DNA of 64,000 nucleotides, taken from contig OZ244066.1 in assembly GCA_965215545.1 (NCBI GenBank), positions 1,922,001 to 1,986,000 of the forward strand, written 5' to 3'. This document shows positions 34,401-43,467 of the stretch, one piece after another (the stretch's first letter is position 1; every line of letters starts with the position of its first letter). The notes beneath the pieces were generated by a model that saw only the letters and a program-made list of their open reading frames with translations, had not been told where the DNA came from and did not search any database. The translations under genes and the position numbers were made by a program. Source of the stretch: MPNP01 sp965215545 (GTDB lineage: Bacteria; Pseudomonadota; Alphaproteobacteria; Rhodobacterales; Rhodobacteraceae).

Positions 34401-35204
34401 ATGATTCCAGTCCGGATCATTCCCTGTCTTGATGTCCGCGACGGTCGCGTCGTCAAGGGTATCAGGTTCAAGGGACTCACCGATCAGGGGGACCCGGCGG
34501 AGCGCGCGGCTGCCTATGAGGATCAGGGTGCCGATGAGGTCGTGGTGCTTGACATCTCGGCCACGCCAGAAGGGCGGGGCACCCGGCTCGATACCGTGGC
34601 CGCCATCCGGGCCCAGCTCTCGGTTCCCCTGACGGTCGGGGGCGGCATCGGTGGCATGGAGGATGCCGCGGCCCTCCTCGGAGCCGGGGCTGACAAGGTT
34701 GCCGTCAACACGGCAGCCCTCCGGAATCCGGCTCTCCTGTCTGGCCTCGCTGAACGGTTCGGCGCCCAGTGTGTTGTGGCGTCGATCGATGCCATTGCCG
34801 TTGCGACAGATCCAGGCATCCAACCGGGTTACGAAGTCGTTGTCGTGTCCGGGACCGAGCGTCTGTCCCGGGATGCCGTCAAGTGGGCCCGGGAAGCCGT
34901 CGACCGCGGGGCCGGGGAAATCCTCCTGACCAGTATCGATCGCGATGGGACGCGCAGCGGCTATGAGTTGAACCTGCTCCGGGCGGTCCGGGCCGCCGTC
35001 AGTGTGCCCATTGTTGCATCGGGGGGTGCCGATTCCCCCGAACATATGGCCGAGGCCGTTGCGGCCGGAGCTGATGCCGTGCTGGCCGCATCCATTTTCC
35101 ACCAGGGCAACCTCACCGTGGCCGAAGTCAAGCGGGCGCTGGCTGACCTTTCCGTCTTTGTCCGACCGGCCTTTCAGCCGCAGAACGGCCAGAGTCAGCC
35201 ATGA
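34401..35204 (+). CDS. hisF: Imidazole glycerol phosphate synthase, cyclase subunit
   Basis: A 267-residue TIM barrel with the first catalytic Asp in RIIPCLDVRDGRVVKG and phosphate-binding loops VGGGIGG and ASGGADSPEHMAEA. It converts PRFAR plus HisH-derived ammonia into imidazoleglycerol phosphate and AICAR. AICAR is the substrate of PurH, whose gene lies 8 kb away at 43468. The stop overlaps the ATG of the hisA fusion by 4 nt. Confidence 0.95.
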   Translation: MIPVRIIPCLDVRDGRVVKGIRFKGLTDQGDPAERAAAYEDQGADEVVVLDISATPEGRGTRLDTVAAIRAQLSVPLTVGGGIGGMEDAAALLGAGADKVAVNTAALRNPALLSGLAERFGAQCVVASIDAIAVATDPGIQPGYEVVVVSGTERLSRDAVKWAREAVDRGAGEILLTSIDRDGTRSGYELNLLRAVRAAVSVPIVASGGADSPEHMAEAVAAGADAVLAASIFHQGNLTVAEVKRALADLSVFVRPAFQPQNGQSQP

Positions 35205-36490
35205 TCATCCCCTCGATCGATCTGATGGATGGGCAAGCCGTCCAGCTGATCCAGGGTCGGGAAAAGGTGCTGGATGCCGGGGATCCCCGGCCGCTGGCGG
35301 CCCGCTTTGGCCGCGTTGGTGAAGTGGCAGTTGTCGATCTTGATGCTGCCCTTGGCCGGGGCAACAACACCGAACTCATCGAAGAATTGTGTCAACTGGC
35401 CCCCTGCCGGGTCGGCGGTGGGATCCGCAGCCTTGGTGATGCCCGGCGCTGGCTTGACCGCGGGGCCCGGAAAATCGTTCTGGGCACAGCGGCTGTTCCC
35501 GAGATTCTCGGGGAACTGCCCCGTGATCGCCTTGTGGCTGCCCTCGATGCCTGGGAGGGCGAGGTTGTCGTCAAGGGCTGGACTGAACGGACCGGACGAT
35601 CCGTTGAGGAGGGGCTGCGCGCATTGCGACCCCTTGTCGGCGGTTATCTGGTCACGTTTGTCGAGGGAGAAGGCAAGGAGAGCGGCTTTCCGGAAGACCG
35701 GATCGCTGCCCTCAAGGAGGCAGCCGGCGGTGCCCGACTCACCGTGGCCGGTGGGATCACAACCCCGAGAGAGATCGCCTGGCTCGACCACACCGGTCTT
35801 GATGCCCAGGTTGGCATGGCACTCTATCGGGGTCACCTGGACCTGGCCGATGCCTTCACGGCCCCGCTCCGGAGTGATCGCCCGGACGGTCTCTGGCCAA
35901 CTGTTGTTGTCGATGAACGCGGCGGCATTCTCGGACTGGTCTGGTCCAGCCCTGACAGTGTCCGGGTCGCCATTGACGAGGGTATCGGTGCCTATCATTC
36001 CCGCTCCCGGGGACTCTGGCGCAAGGGCCTGACCTCGGGTGCAACCCAGGAGCTCATCCGGATTGCTCCCGATTGTGACAGGGATGCACTGCTGGTGACC
36101 GTCCGGCAGACCGGCTCGGGTTTCTGTCACCTTGGTTCGTGGACATGCTTCGGGCCGGCACGGGGGTTGCAGCGCTTGCAGGAGACTCTCCAGAACCGCA
36201 TGGCACACGCCGATGATGGTTCGCTGACCCGCCGACTCCTCGACGATCCCGCACTCCTGCGGGGCAAGCTTGTGGAGGAGGCAGAAGAGCTGGGTGCCGC
36301 AACCGCAACCGAACACATTCTCGCCGAAGCCGCCGATGTCACGTACTTTCTGGCCGTTGCCCTCGCACGGGCCGGCCTCACCATGGCCGATGTCGAGCAG
36401 GAACTCGACCGACGCAGCCTGAAGATCACCCGGCGGCAGGCCTCGAATCCAAAGCGCCTGTCCACCAAACCTCTGGCCGATGATGCTTGA
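35201..36490 (+). CDS. hisA: Trifunctional HisA-HisI-HisE fusion
   Basis: A 429-residue protein carrying three enzymes. Residues 1-230 are ProFAR isomerase HisA: MIIPSIDLMDGQAVQL with catalytic Asp, GGGIRSLGDARR, and VAALDAWEGEVVVKGWTERTG. Residues about 233-325 are phosphoribosyl-AMP cyclohydrolase HisI: AYHSRSRGLWRKGLTSG, the metal-binding DCDRDALLV, and CHLGSWTCFG. Residues about 330-420 are phosphoribosyl-ATP pyrophosphatase HisE: the GKLVEEAEEL and EAADVTYFLAVALA helices. HisIE fusions are common; a HisA fused in front is rare as far as I know. Together with hisG this makes steps 1-4 of the pathway from two genes. hisD is not in the window. Confidence 0.92.
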   Translation: MIIPSIDLMDGQAVQLIQGREKVLDAGDPRPLAARFGRVGEVAVVDLDAALGRGNNTELIEELCQLAPCRVGGGIRSLGDARRWLDRGARKIVLGTAAVPEILGELPRDRLVAALDAWEGEVVVKGWTERTGRSVEEGLRALRPLVGGYLVTFVEGEGKESGFPEDRIAALKEAAGGARLTVAGGITTPREIAWLDHTGLDAQVGMALYRGHLDLADAFTAPLRSDRPDGLWPTVVVDERGGILGLVWSSPDSVRVAIDEGIGAYHSRSRGLWRKGLTSGATQELIRIAPDCDRDALLVTVRQTGSGFCHLGSWTCFGPARGLQRLQETLQNRMAHADDGSLTRRLLDDPALLRGKLVEEAEELGAATATEHILAEAADVTYFLAVALARAGLTMADVEQELDRRSLKITRRQASNPKRLSTKPLADDA

Positions 36491-36842
36491 CCACCCTCTG
36501 GTCGCTCACACTCGGAAGTGATCCAGGGTCTCCACGCGTCCGTACCCCTGTCACTGGGCCCGATTCCCATGACAAGTGCAGTCCTGCTGCAGTCAGAACC
36601 CACTGCCCCCTGACCCTCAAGGGCACCAGGACAGGTCGGGTGCGACGACGACCCGGGACCGATCATGCCAGCGATGGCCAGCAGCGGTTCTGTCTGCGCC
36701 CCGCCGCTTCCCTGTCGCGCTTGGTCGTATCCGTGCCAATCCTGGCAAATTGATGTCAATCCGGCCCTGAGGGTATCAATTCATGCCTCCACTGCTCTAC
36801 CCACGAATGGCTTTCATCAAGCCCACCGGTTCCATTCACCGC
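36491..36842. other. Intergenic region after the histidine operon, no gene seen
   Basis: About 350 nt between the his operon and a pseudogene. No plausible coding frame and no clear terminator hairpin. Confidence 0.45.
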
Positions 36843-37243
36843 TCACCGCCGCGCCCGTCTCGCTCTGGATTTGGCTTTCGATGACACCGCAAGCGGTGCA
36901 CATATTTTCTCATACAGCATGAAGAGGGGCTCGATGCGCTCGCGCTCCGATGCGAATCCCGACCGTCGATACAGCCTGTCCACCACACGGTCGAGTGTCT
37001 GATGGGCCCGGCGGAGATCGGTGGCATGAGGTCGGGATCGTAGAGGTCAGCCAGTGTTGCATCCGAATGGGCGGCCCGTGCATCCAGCACGGTTTGGGCG
37101 AGCGGCTCCAGCCTTGACAGATTCGTGTTCTCTGGCGGCACCCGGAAAGTGTTGAAGACGAAGCCGATGGAGTAACGGTATCGGCTCTCCAACCGCCCAC
37201 CGATATGGCGCAACCACGCCATGGGCATTGCCGATGTCAACAA
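36843..37243 (-). pseudogene. C-terminal remnant of a class I DNA methyltransferase
   Basis: The minus strand encodes WLRHIGGRLESRYRYSIGFV, then NTFRVPPE, LAQTVLDARAAHSDATLADL and YDPDLMPP. After a frameshift near 37025, the next frame continues LRRAHQTLDRVVDRLYRRSG, FASERERIEPLFMLYEKICA and ends at 36843. This is the tail of large SAM-dependent methyltransferases of the restriction-modification (MmeI/YeeA-like) kind. Only about 130 residues remain; the catalytic part is lost and the upstream edge coincides with a transposase remnant. Non-functional. Confidence 0.62.
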
Positions 37244-37560
37244 CGCAAAATCGACCAGCTACATCGAGCGGCAGAACCTGACCATGCGCATGTCAATGCG
37301 TCGCTTTACCCGGCTGACCAATGCGTTCAGCAAGAAGCTGGAGAACCACCATCATTCGGTGCCGCTGCACGTCATGAACGACAACCTCATTCGTAGCCAT
37401 CAGACGCTGGCGTGCACGCCAGCCATGGCGGCAGGTGTCGCAGATCGGCTCCTTGCACTGCACGACATTCTGGAGATGATGGACAGGGATGCACCGAAGC
37501 CCGACAGGTCGAAGCGGTACAGGAAGCGGAGGCATAAGACACCGAATTGGAGGTCAGTCG
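37238..37560 (+). mobile_element. IS1-like transposase remnant
   Basis: Plus-strand frame reading KSTSYIERQNLTMRMSMRRF, TRLTNAFSKKLENHHHSV, then LACTPAMAAGVADRLLALHD. This matches the C-terminal third of IS1-family-like DDE transposases (the ERQNLTMRM and PAMAAG patterns). The N-terminal two thirds and the insertion-sequence ends are missing. It abuts the methyltransferase remnant, so an insertion followed by deletion probably destroyed that gene. Confidence 0.65.
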
Positions 37561-37964
37561 GATCCGGCGATAGTGGTAGGCAGGGTATCCAAGCGATCCT
37601 TGATCTCTTTTATATCACCCTCGATGCCGGTGACACTCGTTGCCAATCCCTCAATCTTGACAGCATTCTGGTTGATTTTCTCTGTCAGATCGATAGAATT
37701 CTGGTTGATTTTCTCTGTCAGACCGACAGCACTGTCATGGATACTGGTTTGCAGTTTGCTTGCGATATTTGCCGTCTCAAGCCGGACGCCTCCAATCTGT
37801 GACACGATATACACCGTTGCCGCAACGACCATTCCGATGATCGTCAGAAGGATGATAATCAAAGATGCATATCTTGAAACCCACTGCACCCATGGATCGA
37901 AGCGTTTTGCTTCAGGGCCAATGGTCCGCTCAGGTACTGATGTTGATCTTTTGAGATCGGTCAT
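37554..37964 (-). CDS. Membrane-anchored coiled-coil protein, unknown function
   Basis: A 136-residue protein with one transmembrane segment (ASLIIILLTIIGMVVAATVY, residues about 32-52) and a C-terminal coiled coil. The coiled coil contains an 11-residue repeat (LTEKINQNSID, LTEKINQNAVK) and resembles haemolysin XhlA-like or t-SNARE-like short membrane coiled coils. The start at 37964 overlaps the upstream gene's stop as ATGA, giving a two-gene operon. The DNA is much more AT-rich than average here, suggesting foreign origin. Function unknown. Confidence 0.6.
   Translation of the reverse strand: MTDLKRSTSVPERTIGPEAKRFDPWVQWVSRYASLIIILLTIIGMVVAATVYIVSQIGGVRLETANIASKLQTSIHDSAVGLTEKINQNSIDLTEKINQNAVKIEGLATSVTGIEGDIKEIKDRLDTLPTTIAGSD
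37665..37722 (-). repeat. Direct repeat, 25-bp copies with 33-bp period
   Basis: Two identical 25-bp copies (37665-37689 and 37698-37722) encoding the LTEKINQN units of the membrane coiled-coil protein. Confidence 0.85.
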
Positions 37965-38227
37965 TTCCTCAAGAATTCCCACAGATCCTTGTTGCCGTAC
38001 CCCGAGGTATCGCGGTCCCGGTACTCGGCGACAATCCCCTCGCAGCCCCCGTGATCGCCATTCGGTATGATACCCATCTTTTCGGCGACGTACCGGGCAC
38101 TCGCATTGACCCGAACGAAGATCACTTTTGGCTCGTATTCTATGTAGGCGTCGGGATCAATCTCTCGAGCACGTTTGACAAAATCATCCGGCGGTTCAAT
38201 GAATGGGATGATGGCATAGGTCTTCAT
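37961..38227 (-). CDS. Small cytoplasmic protein, unknown function
   Basis: An 88-residue protein started at 38227, preceded by GGAGAGCGCAG, which sets this start rather than the longer frame. It begins KTYAIIPFIEPPDDFVKRAR and has a beta-alpha pattern (AYIEYEPKVIFVRVNASARYVAEKM) with one cysteine. It lies upstream of and overlaps the membrane coiled-coil gene by 4 nt. AT-rich relative to the chromosome. No family recognised. The pair could be a small toxin-immunity or effector module by architecture only. Confidence 0.55.
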   Translation of the reverse strand: MKTYAIIPFIEPPDDFVKRAREIDPDAYIEYEPKVIFVRVNASARYVAEKMGIIPNGDHGGCEGIVAEYRDRDTSGYGNKDLWEFLRK

Positions 38228-38336
38228 CTGCGCTCTCCGTGTCTGCAAGCAACCACCGGTTGGGCTTGACTGAATAATGAAATGTCGCATGCGCAACACC
38301 CACTGTCAAGCACACTTACGGACCGGCGTGGCGGTA

Positions 38337-38346
38337 GGGGGGGGGG
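38337..38346. repeat. G10 homopolymer upstream of the two-gene operon
   Basis: Ten consecutive G residues about 110 nt upstream of the start at 38227. Long G/C tracts are prone to slippage, and here one could change promoter spacing for the small operon. Also a place where sequence errors cluster. Confidence 0.7.
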
Positions 38347-38639
38347 AACTTGACAGTTACATATGCACACAATTACTGGACACTTTCAGACTGGTACACT
38401 ACCCAAGATTGCCTGGAATCGCTGGCGGTTCCAGCCATCCGATGGGTGACCCCGTCTCTTGCCCATCCGTGCCGCGTGTCGGCCCCCTGGCAGCCCCATC
38501 GCGTCAATCGCCAGCAGAGTGCCGCCCGCCAGGGCCGGCATGGCCCCTGCAGATCGGGGTGGAGAGAGGGGTGCCGAGTGGGCGGTGTGTGACCTCTTCG
38601 TGAGGCTACGGCCCCTGGGCCGCGACCGGTGTCCGGTCG

Positions 38640-39390
38640 CCCGGCCCCGCGCGGGCATCCTGGACGGCCGTCACCGCGGCATCGGTGCGGGTCAGGACGT
38701 CGGTGCCCGCAAGCACAGGGTGGGGCAGGGACTGCGCCCCTCATCCCATGCTCACCCGCGCGCCAGCCGGGTGAACGTCGTCGCCCGGGTCCCGAGGCTG
38801 ACCAGCGCCCCCTGTGGCCCCCGGACCTGTCATCACAGGCTGGCGATGATCGCGGCGGCCACCCAGTCACCAACACGCACCTGGCGCTCGCCACGGGCGG
38901 GCCGTTCGGCACTGTCTACCCGGGCGGGGCTGGGGCCCCGCCCGGCCTGGCGGCCACCCATCGGGTTGGCTCTCTGGCCGCTGGGTCGCTGGCCCCGGAT
39001 GGATGGGTCGTGCCTCCATCAGGTGATCATGCTGGGCGACCGACCCTGGGACGGTCGTCCCTGCGGGCCCGGTCGGCGATCGGTTCAGGGCGCCAGCCCC
39101 GGGCGAGGTCGGCGTCGATGCGGGCGGCGCTGGCCGGCGTCCATCGCCGGGGGTGGCGGAAGCGGCCTGACGGCGGGTGGTTGCCAGGCGCTGGGCCTGT
39201 TGGTGGCGGTACCCGCGCTGGCCCCGGTTGCGGGTGCCCTCCCGGCTGACGGTGGCGTTGGTGGGGGCGGAGTTCATGAGCGATGGCGGCCTGGGACAGG
39301 CCGCTTTTCCGCAAGGCCTCGATCGGGCCTCGTTCGGCAGCGGTCAGGGGGTGGGGCGCGATGGCCTGACCGTCGCCGGCTGGTCTTGTC
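38640..39390 (-). mobile_element. Degraded IS30-family transposase
   Basis: Pieces of an IS30 transposase occur in order on the minus strand but in different frames. The N-terminal HTH PLTAAERGPIEALRKSGLSQ with AAIAHEL is followed by RNRGQRGYRHQQAQRLATTR, then ARIDADLARGWRPEPIADRA. Next come RVDSAERPARGERQVRVGDW (the usual ERPAxVxxRxxxGDWE) and finally HRGALVSLGTRATTFTRLAR. Several frameshifts and stops separate them, and no intact ends were found. Long dead. Confidence 0.68.
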
Positions 39391-39771
39391 GAGACTGGGG
39401 CGGCCATCGGGCCCGTGGCATCGACCCCTCCGGGCAACCGGGCCGGTCCGCACGGGGCGAACCGGCCCCGCTGTGACCGTTGCACTTCCGAGTGGCACGG
39501 GGGTACATAATCCCGTCGCTCCGAACTGACTTCGGGAATGACGAGGAATGGTGCATCGGGAATGACATTGACATGATAGAGTGTCGGTGTTGTGGCGAGC
39601 TGCCGTTTGGGTGCGCTTCCGCCGGCTGCACGGTAGACGCGGATTGCGGCAATCCGGCAAGGTCATCAAGTGTCTCTGCTCTGTCCAGCAACTTTTCTTG
39701 CCTTGAAACTGTATTCAAAAGTCTTCAAAACGGGTGAGTGGCGCCCCTTGCATGATGGAGGCATCCGGCGC

Positions 39772-41025
39772 ATGATCAGTTTCAAGCGTGCCGAGTTGCA
39801 AGCATTTCTCGATCTGACTGAAGGTGAGCCACCACCTGTCTTTGTCGGACGGGAGACGATTCTCAAAACGATTGAGACAGAGGCCTGCAAGGCTTGGAAG
39901 GGCCCCACGGCTGCCCGCCACGGGCGGCCCAAAAAGACCCTTGTTGTCCAAGGTGCCCCCGGTGCTGGCAAGACATCACTCCTGCACGAGCTGCAACGCC
40001 GAACCGTTGCGAACACCACCTCCGGGTCCCTGCGGGTGCTTATCCTGAATTCCAGCACGATCTCGAACCCGATTGATATCCTCAAACCCCTTGCCCAGAT
40101 GATTCATCAGGAAATGGCACCGGACTTTCTGGCTCGTTATGCCCGGAGCAGGAGCGGTGGCATCCAAGCGGGATTGGCTGGATCAGGGTTCACGGCGGGC
40201 TGGGCCAACACCACAAACCGAGCCGATCCGTCACCGGATTTGATGGCCTTCCGGGACTGGGTGGATAGTCTGCCGTCCGACGAGGGACTCGCAGGCCCTG
40301 TTCTTATCGCCATTGATGAGGCGCAGCGTTTCCGGGAGGGGCCGGAGACACCGCTGGCAAAGCTCCTTCAGGGCTTGCATGACATGAATCCCAAGGAGGG
40401 TCCGGGTCTGCCATTCATGCTGGTTGCTGCGGGGTTGGGGGATACAGTCCAGCGTCTGGTCGACATGGATCTGACTCGTGGAGATCCGCTCCTTGCAGTG
40501 GGGGCGTTTGGTCCAGGTGAAGTTCAGGTCGCTCTGTCCCGATTCTGTGCCCATTGCGGGCTGGATCACAGACCGGTCATGGACAAACTCCTGGCGCTCG
40601 CCGAGACCTGCGAGGGTTGGCCGCGGCATCTGCACTTTGCACTCGCGGCCGTGGGTGCGGCTGCTCTGGAGACGGATGGGGATCTTGCGCGCATCGACTG
40701 GGCCAAGGTCACCGCCGCCACCGCCGCGAGCCGCCGGGCCTATTATGTGCGCCTGCAATCAGACAAAATGGGGAATGCCTATGCCCTTGTGGCAGCTGTC
40801 ATGAGGGCATTCCAAGACGGCCAGCGCAAGGCCGATGTCGTCAACAGCATCGACCGGCTCAGCCGGCCCGGGGCAGCGGAGTGGCAGATCCCCAAGGGAC
40901 TTGAAGATGGGTGGGATTTTGTTGACCACCTCATCCATTGCGGGGCTCTCCACGAAGGTGAGGACAAACGTCTCAGTTGCCCCATTCCATCCTTTCGGAC
41001 ATATCTGCTGGAGGCGGGATCTTGA
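39772..41025 (+). CDS. AAA/STAND-like ATPase, probable first gene of a defence-type cassette
   Basis: A 417-residue soluble ATPase. Walker A GAPGAGKTS lies near residue 68, Walker B VLIAIDEAQ near residue 182, and a PPPVFVGRETIL segment ahead of the P-loop is typical of AAA_16/STAND ATPases that read a signal and act as switches. No transmembrane segment or effector domain is evident. The start at 39772 has GGAGG 11 nt upstream. The next gene begins 90 nt downstream on the same strand, and the following two overlap, so a three-gene operon is likely. The function, sensing or regulating the downstream AAA-TOPRIM pair, is inferred from context. Confidence 0.7.
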   Translation: MISFKRAELQAFLDLTEGEPPPVFVGRETILKTIETEACKAWKGPTAARHGRPKKTLVVQGAPGAGKTSLLHELQRRTVANTTSGSLRVLILNSSTISNPIDILKPLAQMIHQEMAPDFLARYARSRSGGIQAGLAGSGFTAGWANTTNRADPSPDLMAFRDWVDSLPSDEGLAGPVLIAIDEAQRFREGPETPLAKLLQGLHDMNPKEGPGLPFMLVAAGLGDTVQRLVDMDLTRGDPLLAVGAFGPGEVQVALSRFCAHCGLDHRPVMDKLLALAETCEGWPRHLHFALAAVGAAALETDGDLARIDWAKVTAATAASRRAYYVRLQSDKMGNAYALVAAVMRAFQDGQRKADVVNSIDRLSRPGAAEWQIPKGLEDGWDFVDHLIHCGALHEGEDKRLSCPIPSFRTYLLEAGS

Positions 41026-41115
41026 GTTCGGTTACCGACACCGCCCGACCGAGCGGCAGGCCCAATCGAATACCATCAAGCCTCAACCGATCAGGAACAT
41101 CAAACGGAGACGGGC

Positions 41116-42165
41116 ATGATCCAGTTGCGTGATTTCAGCGTTGTTCATTACCGCGGCATTGATGGCCTCTCATTGTCCCGGCTGTCCAGAGCCAATTTGA
41201 TTACAGGCACGAATGGATCGGGCAAGACAGCACTGATTGAGGCGATGTGGTTGTTCACGGGGCGGAATCCCGGCCTGTTGTGGAATCATCATTTGCAACG
41301 CACCCAGAATCCACCAGTAAACCCCCTTTCTGCATTGACTGAAGGTGATGTGGAACTTTGTGGTAACGAGAACGGAATTCACTGCAGAGTGAAGTTCACT
41401 TTCGAAGAAGTCAATGGTGCATTCCCGGATGAGCAAATTGCCAGTGCCATGCAGGGGGACTTGCAGAGGATGCCTCCCCCGGCGGGGTTCATAAGGACCT
41501 ATCTTGATGGGCAGATCGTGAGAGATGGATTACAGGGGCTCCAGGTCACGTCTTCCGGGCTGGTTCTGTTTGAATCTCCGCCAATGCCACCGAATCGTCC
41601 CGGCTGCATCATCGAGATCATGGGGAATCCGTACGAGATCCCGGACGAACACCTGTACCTTTACTCAAGGCTAGTCAGGGAAGGTCACAAGCAGGAGTTG
41701 ATCAATGGGATCAATCTTGTGATACCCGACATTCAGGAAGTGGAGATACTTACAGATCGAAGAGGAAAGTCCTATCTGGCTGTAACGATTTCAGGTGAGG
41801 GACCACGCCCGCTTCATGACCTCGGAGGAGGTGCTGTCAGGCTGGCCCGATTGTTGATCGGGATCTTTGCATCTCAAGGTGCGATCTATCTTGTTGATGA
41901 ACTGGAGAATGGCATCCATTACTCCGCCCACCGAAAAATCTGGGAAAGTGTGTACCAGTGGATCAATCGATGGGACGTACAGCTCGTGGCCACCACTCAC
42001 AGTGCAGAGTTCATTGATGCAGCTCTTGGTGCATTTGCCGGTTCACCTGAAGATCTCTCGATCCACAAATTGTATCGGAACCAAAGGACTGGACAATCAG
42101 ACGTTGCAACATTTTCCGGAGATGCTCTCGTAGGAGCACGTGATCTTGCTCTGGAGGTTCGTTAG
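41116..42165 (+). CDS. AAA family ATPase, OLD/AAA15-like
   Basis: A 349-residue SMC/OLD-type ATPase. It starts MIQLRDFSVVHYRGI, has Walker A TGTNGSGKTALIEA near residue 31, a signature-like LHDLGGGAVRLARLL, Walker B AIYLVDELENGIHYS and the switch His in VATTHSAEFIDA. This is the ATPase half of two-component AAA-TOPRIM systems; the nuclease half follows directly. Its stop TAG shares its final G with the next gene's GTG start. In OLD, Gabija and PARIS systems such ATPases detect phage and license a TOPRIM nuclease; similarity here is at that level only. Confidence 0.8.
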   Translation: MIQLRDFSVVHYRGIDGLSLSRLSRANLITGTNGSGKTALIEAMWLFTGRNPGLLWNHHLQRTQNPPVNPLSALTEGDVELCGNENGIHCRVKFTFEEVNGAFPDEQIASAMQGDLQRMPPPAGFIRTYLDGQIVRDGLQGLQVTSSGLVLFESPPMPPNRPGCIIEIMGNPYEIPDEHLYLYSRLVREGHKQELINGINLVIPDIQEVEILTDRRGKSYLAVTISGEGPRPLHDLGGGAVRLARLLIGIFASQGAIYLVDELENGIHYSAHRKIWESVYQWINRWDVQLVATTHSAEFIDAALGAFAGSPEDLSIHKLYRNQRTGQSDVATFSGDALVGARDLALEVR

Positions 42166-42827
42166 TGTCTCAAGGCAACCGACGAATGCAAAACCTAACG
42201 CTGAACTCTGACAGGCTGTTGCTGGTTGAGGGGCAGGACGAAGTCCTCTTGTTCGAGGCCTTGATTCAGCAACGCTTTCAGAAAAGTCCACCAGTGTTTC
42301 AGATTGTTCCTGCCGGTGGCAAGAACCAATTTCCCATGCACATGAAAGCCATTGCTGTTGCGGCAGCAACCGGTCCGCAACTCCAGTCGATTGGCATTAT
42401 TCGGGACGCGGACGACAACCCCGGAGGAGCATTCCAGAGCGTCTGCGACCATCTTGGAAAGGCTGGACTCGAGCCCCCAGAGCACCATGCAGGGTTTACC
42501 ATGAACAGACCTTATGTTGGCATATTTATTGTACCGGATGGCAAACACTCGGGGGCAATCGAGTCCCTGTGCCGCCAATCGGTCAATGACACCGATGTTG
42601 CTCAATGTGTCCAACAGTATCTGGCCTGCCTTTCTGACAAGAATGTTATGGCTGCAGGCAATCCTGACAAGAGTTTCGTTCATGCCTATCTGGCTGCATT
42701 GCGCAATCCGCTAGCAAGGGTCGGAGAAGGTGCACAACAGGGCGTCTGGTGCCTGGAGTCTCGGATTTTCAATGAACTGTCTGATTTCCTTTCTGTCTTT
42801 CTTGGATGTACGCGCCCCACTTCTTGA
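42165..42827 (+). CDS. DUF3226-type TOPRIM protein, partner of the AAA ATPase
   Basis: A 220-residue protein with TOPRIM-like metal motifs: acidic LLVEGQDEVLLFEAL near residue 19, GGKNQFPMHMKAI, and the second acidic cluster IGIIRDADDNPGG near residue 79, followed by FIVPDGKHSGAIESLC. This is the DUF3226 pattern, a stand-alone TOPRIM nuclease-like domain usually encoded next to an AAA15/AAA21 ATPase. The start is GTG at 42165, overlapping the ATPase stop; ATG at 42186 is the alternative. Expected to be the effector of the cassette. Confidence 0.75.
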   Translation: MSQGNRRMQNLTLNSDRLLLVEGQDEVLLFEALIQQRFQKSPPVFQIVPAGGKNQFPMHMKAIAVAAATGPQLQSIGIIRDADDNPGGAFQSVCDHLGKAGLEPPEHHAGFTMNRPYVGIFIVPDGKHSGAIESLCRQSVNDTDVAQCVQQYLACLSDKNVMAAGNPDKSFVHAYLAALRNPLARVGEGAQQGVWCLESRIFNELSDFLSVFLGCTRPTS

Positions 42828-43467
42828 GGAGTGACCGTGGCTCCGTGGCGATGCCTGCTCACGCCTACACGGCCGACAAGTCGAGGAGGGATCTCTGGTG
42901 CCGACCGCTCCGCAAGCGCTGGCAAAGGGCACGTAGCCGCTCTGCGGCTGTCCCCCACCAGGCATGACGGACGATGCAACAGCAGCACTGACTCGTTCGG
43001 GGCCGTCACCCACTTTCAATCATATCCCGGAGGCGACTCCGGGCACCTGTGCCGGTCAGCGAGACGGGGCTGTCGGAGGGTGCAGGGACAGCGCATTACC
43101 TCCCGGCCAAACGCTTGTGCCTGGCCAGCGGGGATGGCTTGAGGCGTGACCGGCCCAGCCGAAAGTTCCGCACCTGCATTTGACCTGAAATTCCCTCCCG
43201 CCCGGGTGGAACGCAGCCCCTTGGCCATCCTGTGGATGCCTGCGACGGTGGCGCGATCAGGCCTCTTGGAATTCATTCGAAACTTCTGGCTGACCCGGGT
43301 GCTGCCTTGCGTGTTGGCACCCCATCGGGCCCAGCCCATGGAGGGCGTTGCCTGCGGAGTGAAACCGGACCTGTCTGATCCTGTGGACCGGGCTCCCATC
43401 CGCACGGTCGCGTGTAGACGATGTGATCCTGATGCTGGAACTTGGCCTGTCCGCCGCTGCATTGCCG
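42828..43467. other. Intergenic region between the cassette and purH, no gene recognised
   Basis: 640 nt between two converging genes. Open frames on both strands are Arg/Pro-rich and lack ribosome sites or family patterns. It may hold decayed mobile DNA, but nothing specific was identified. Confidence 0.4.
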
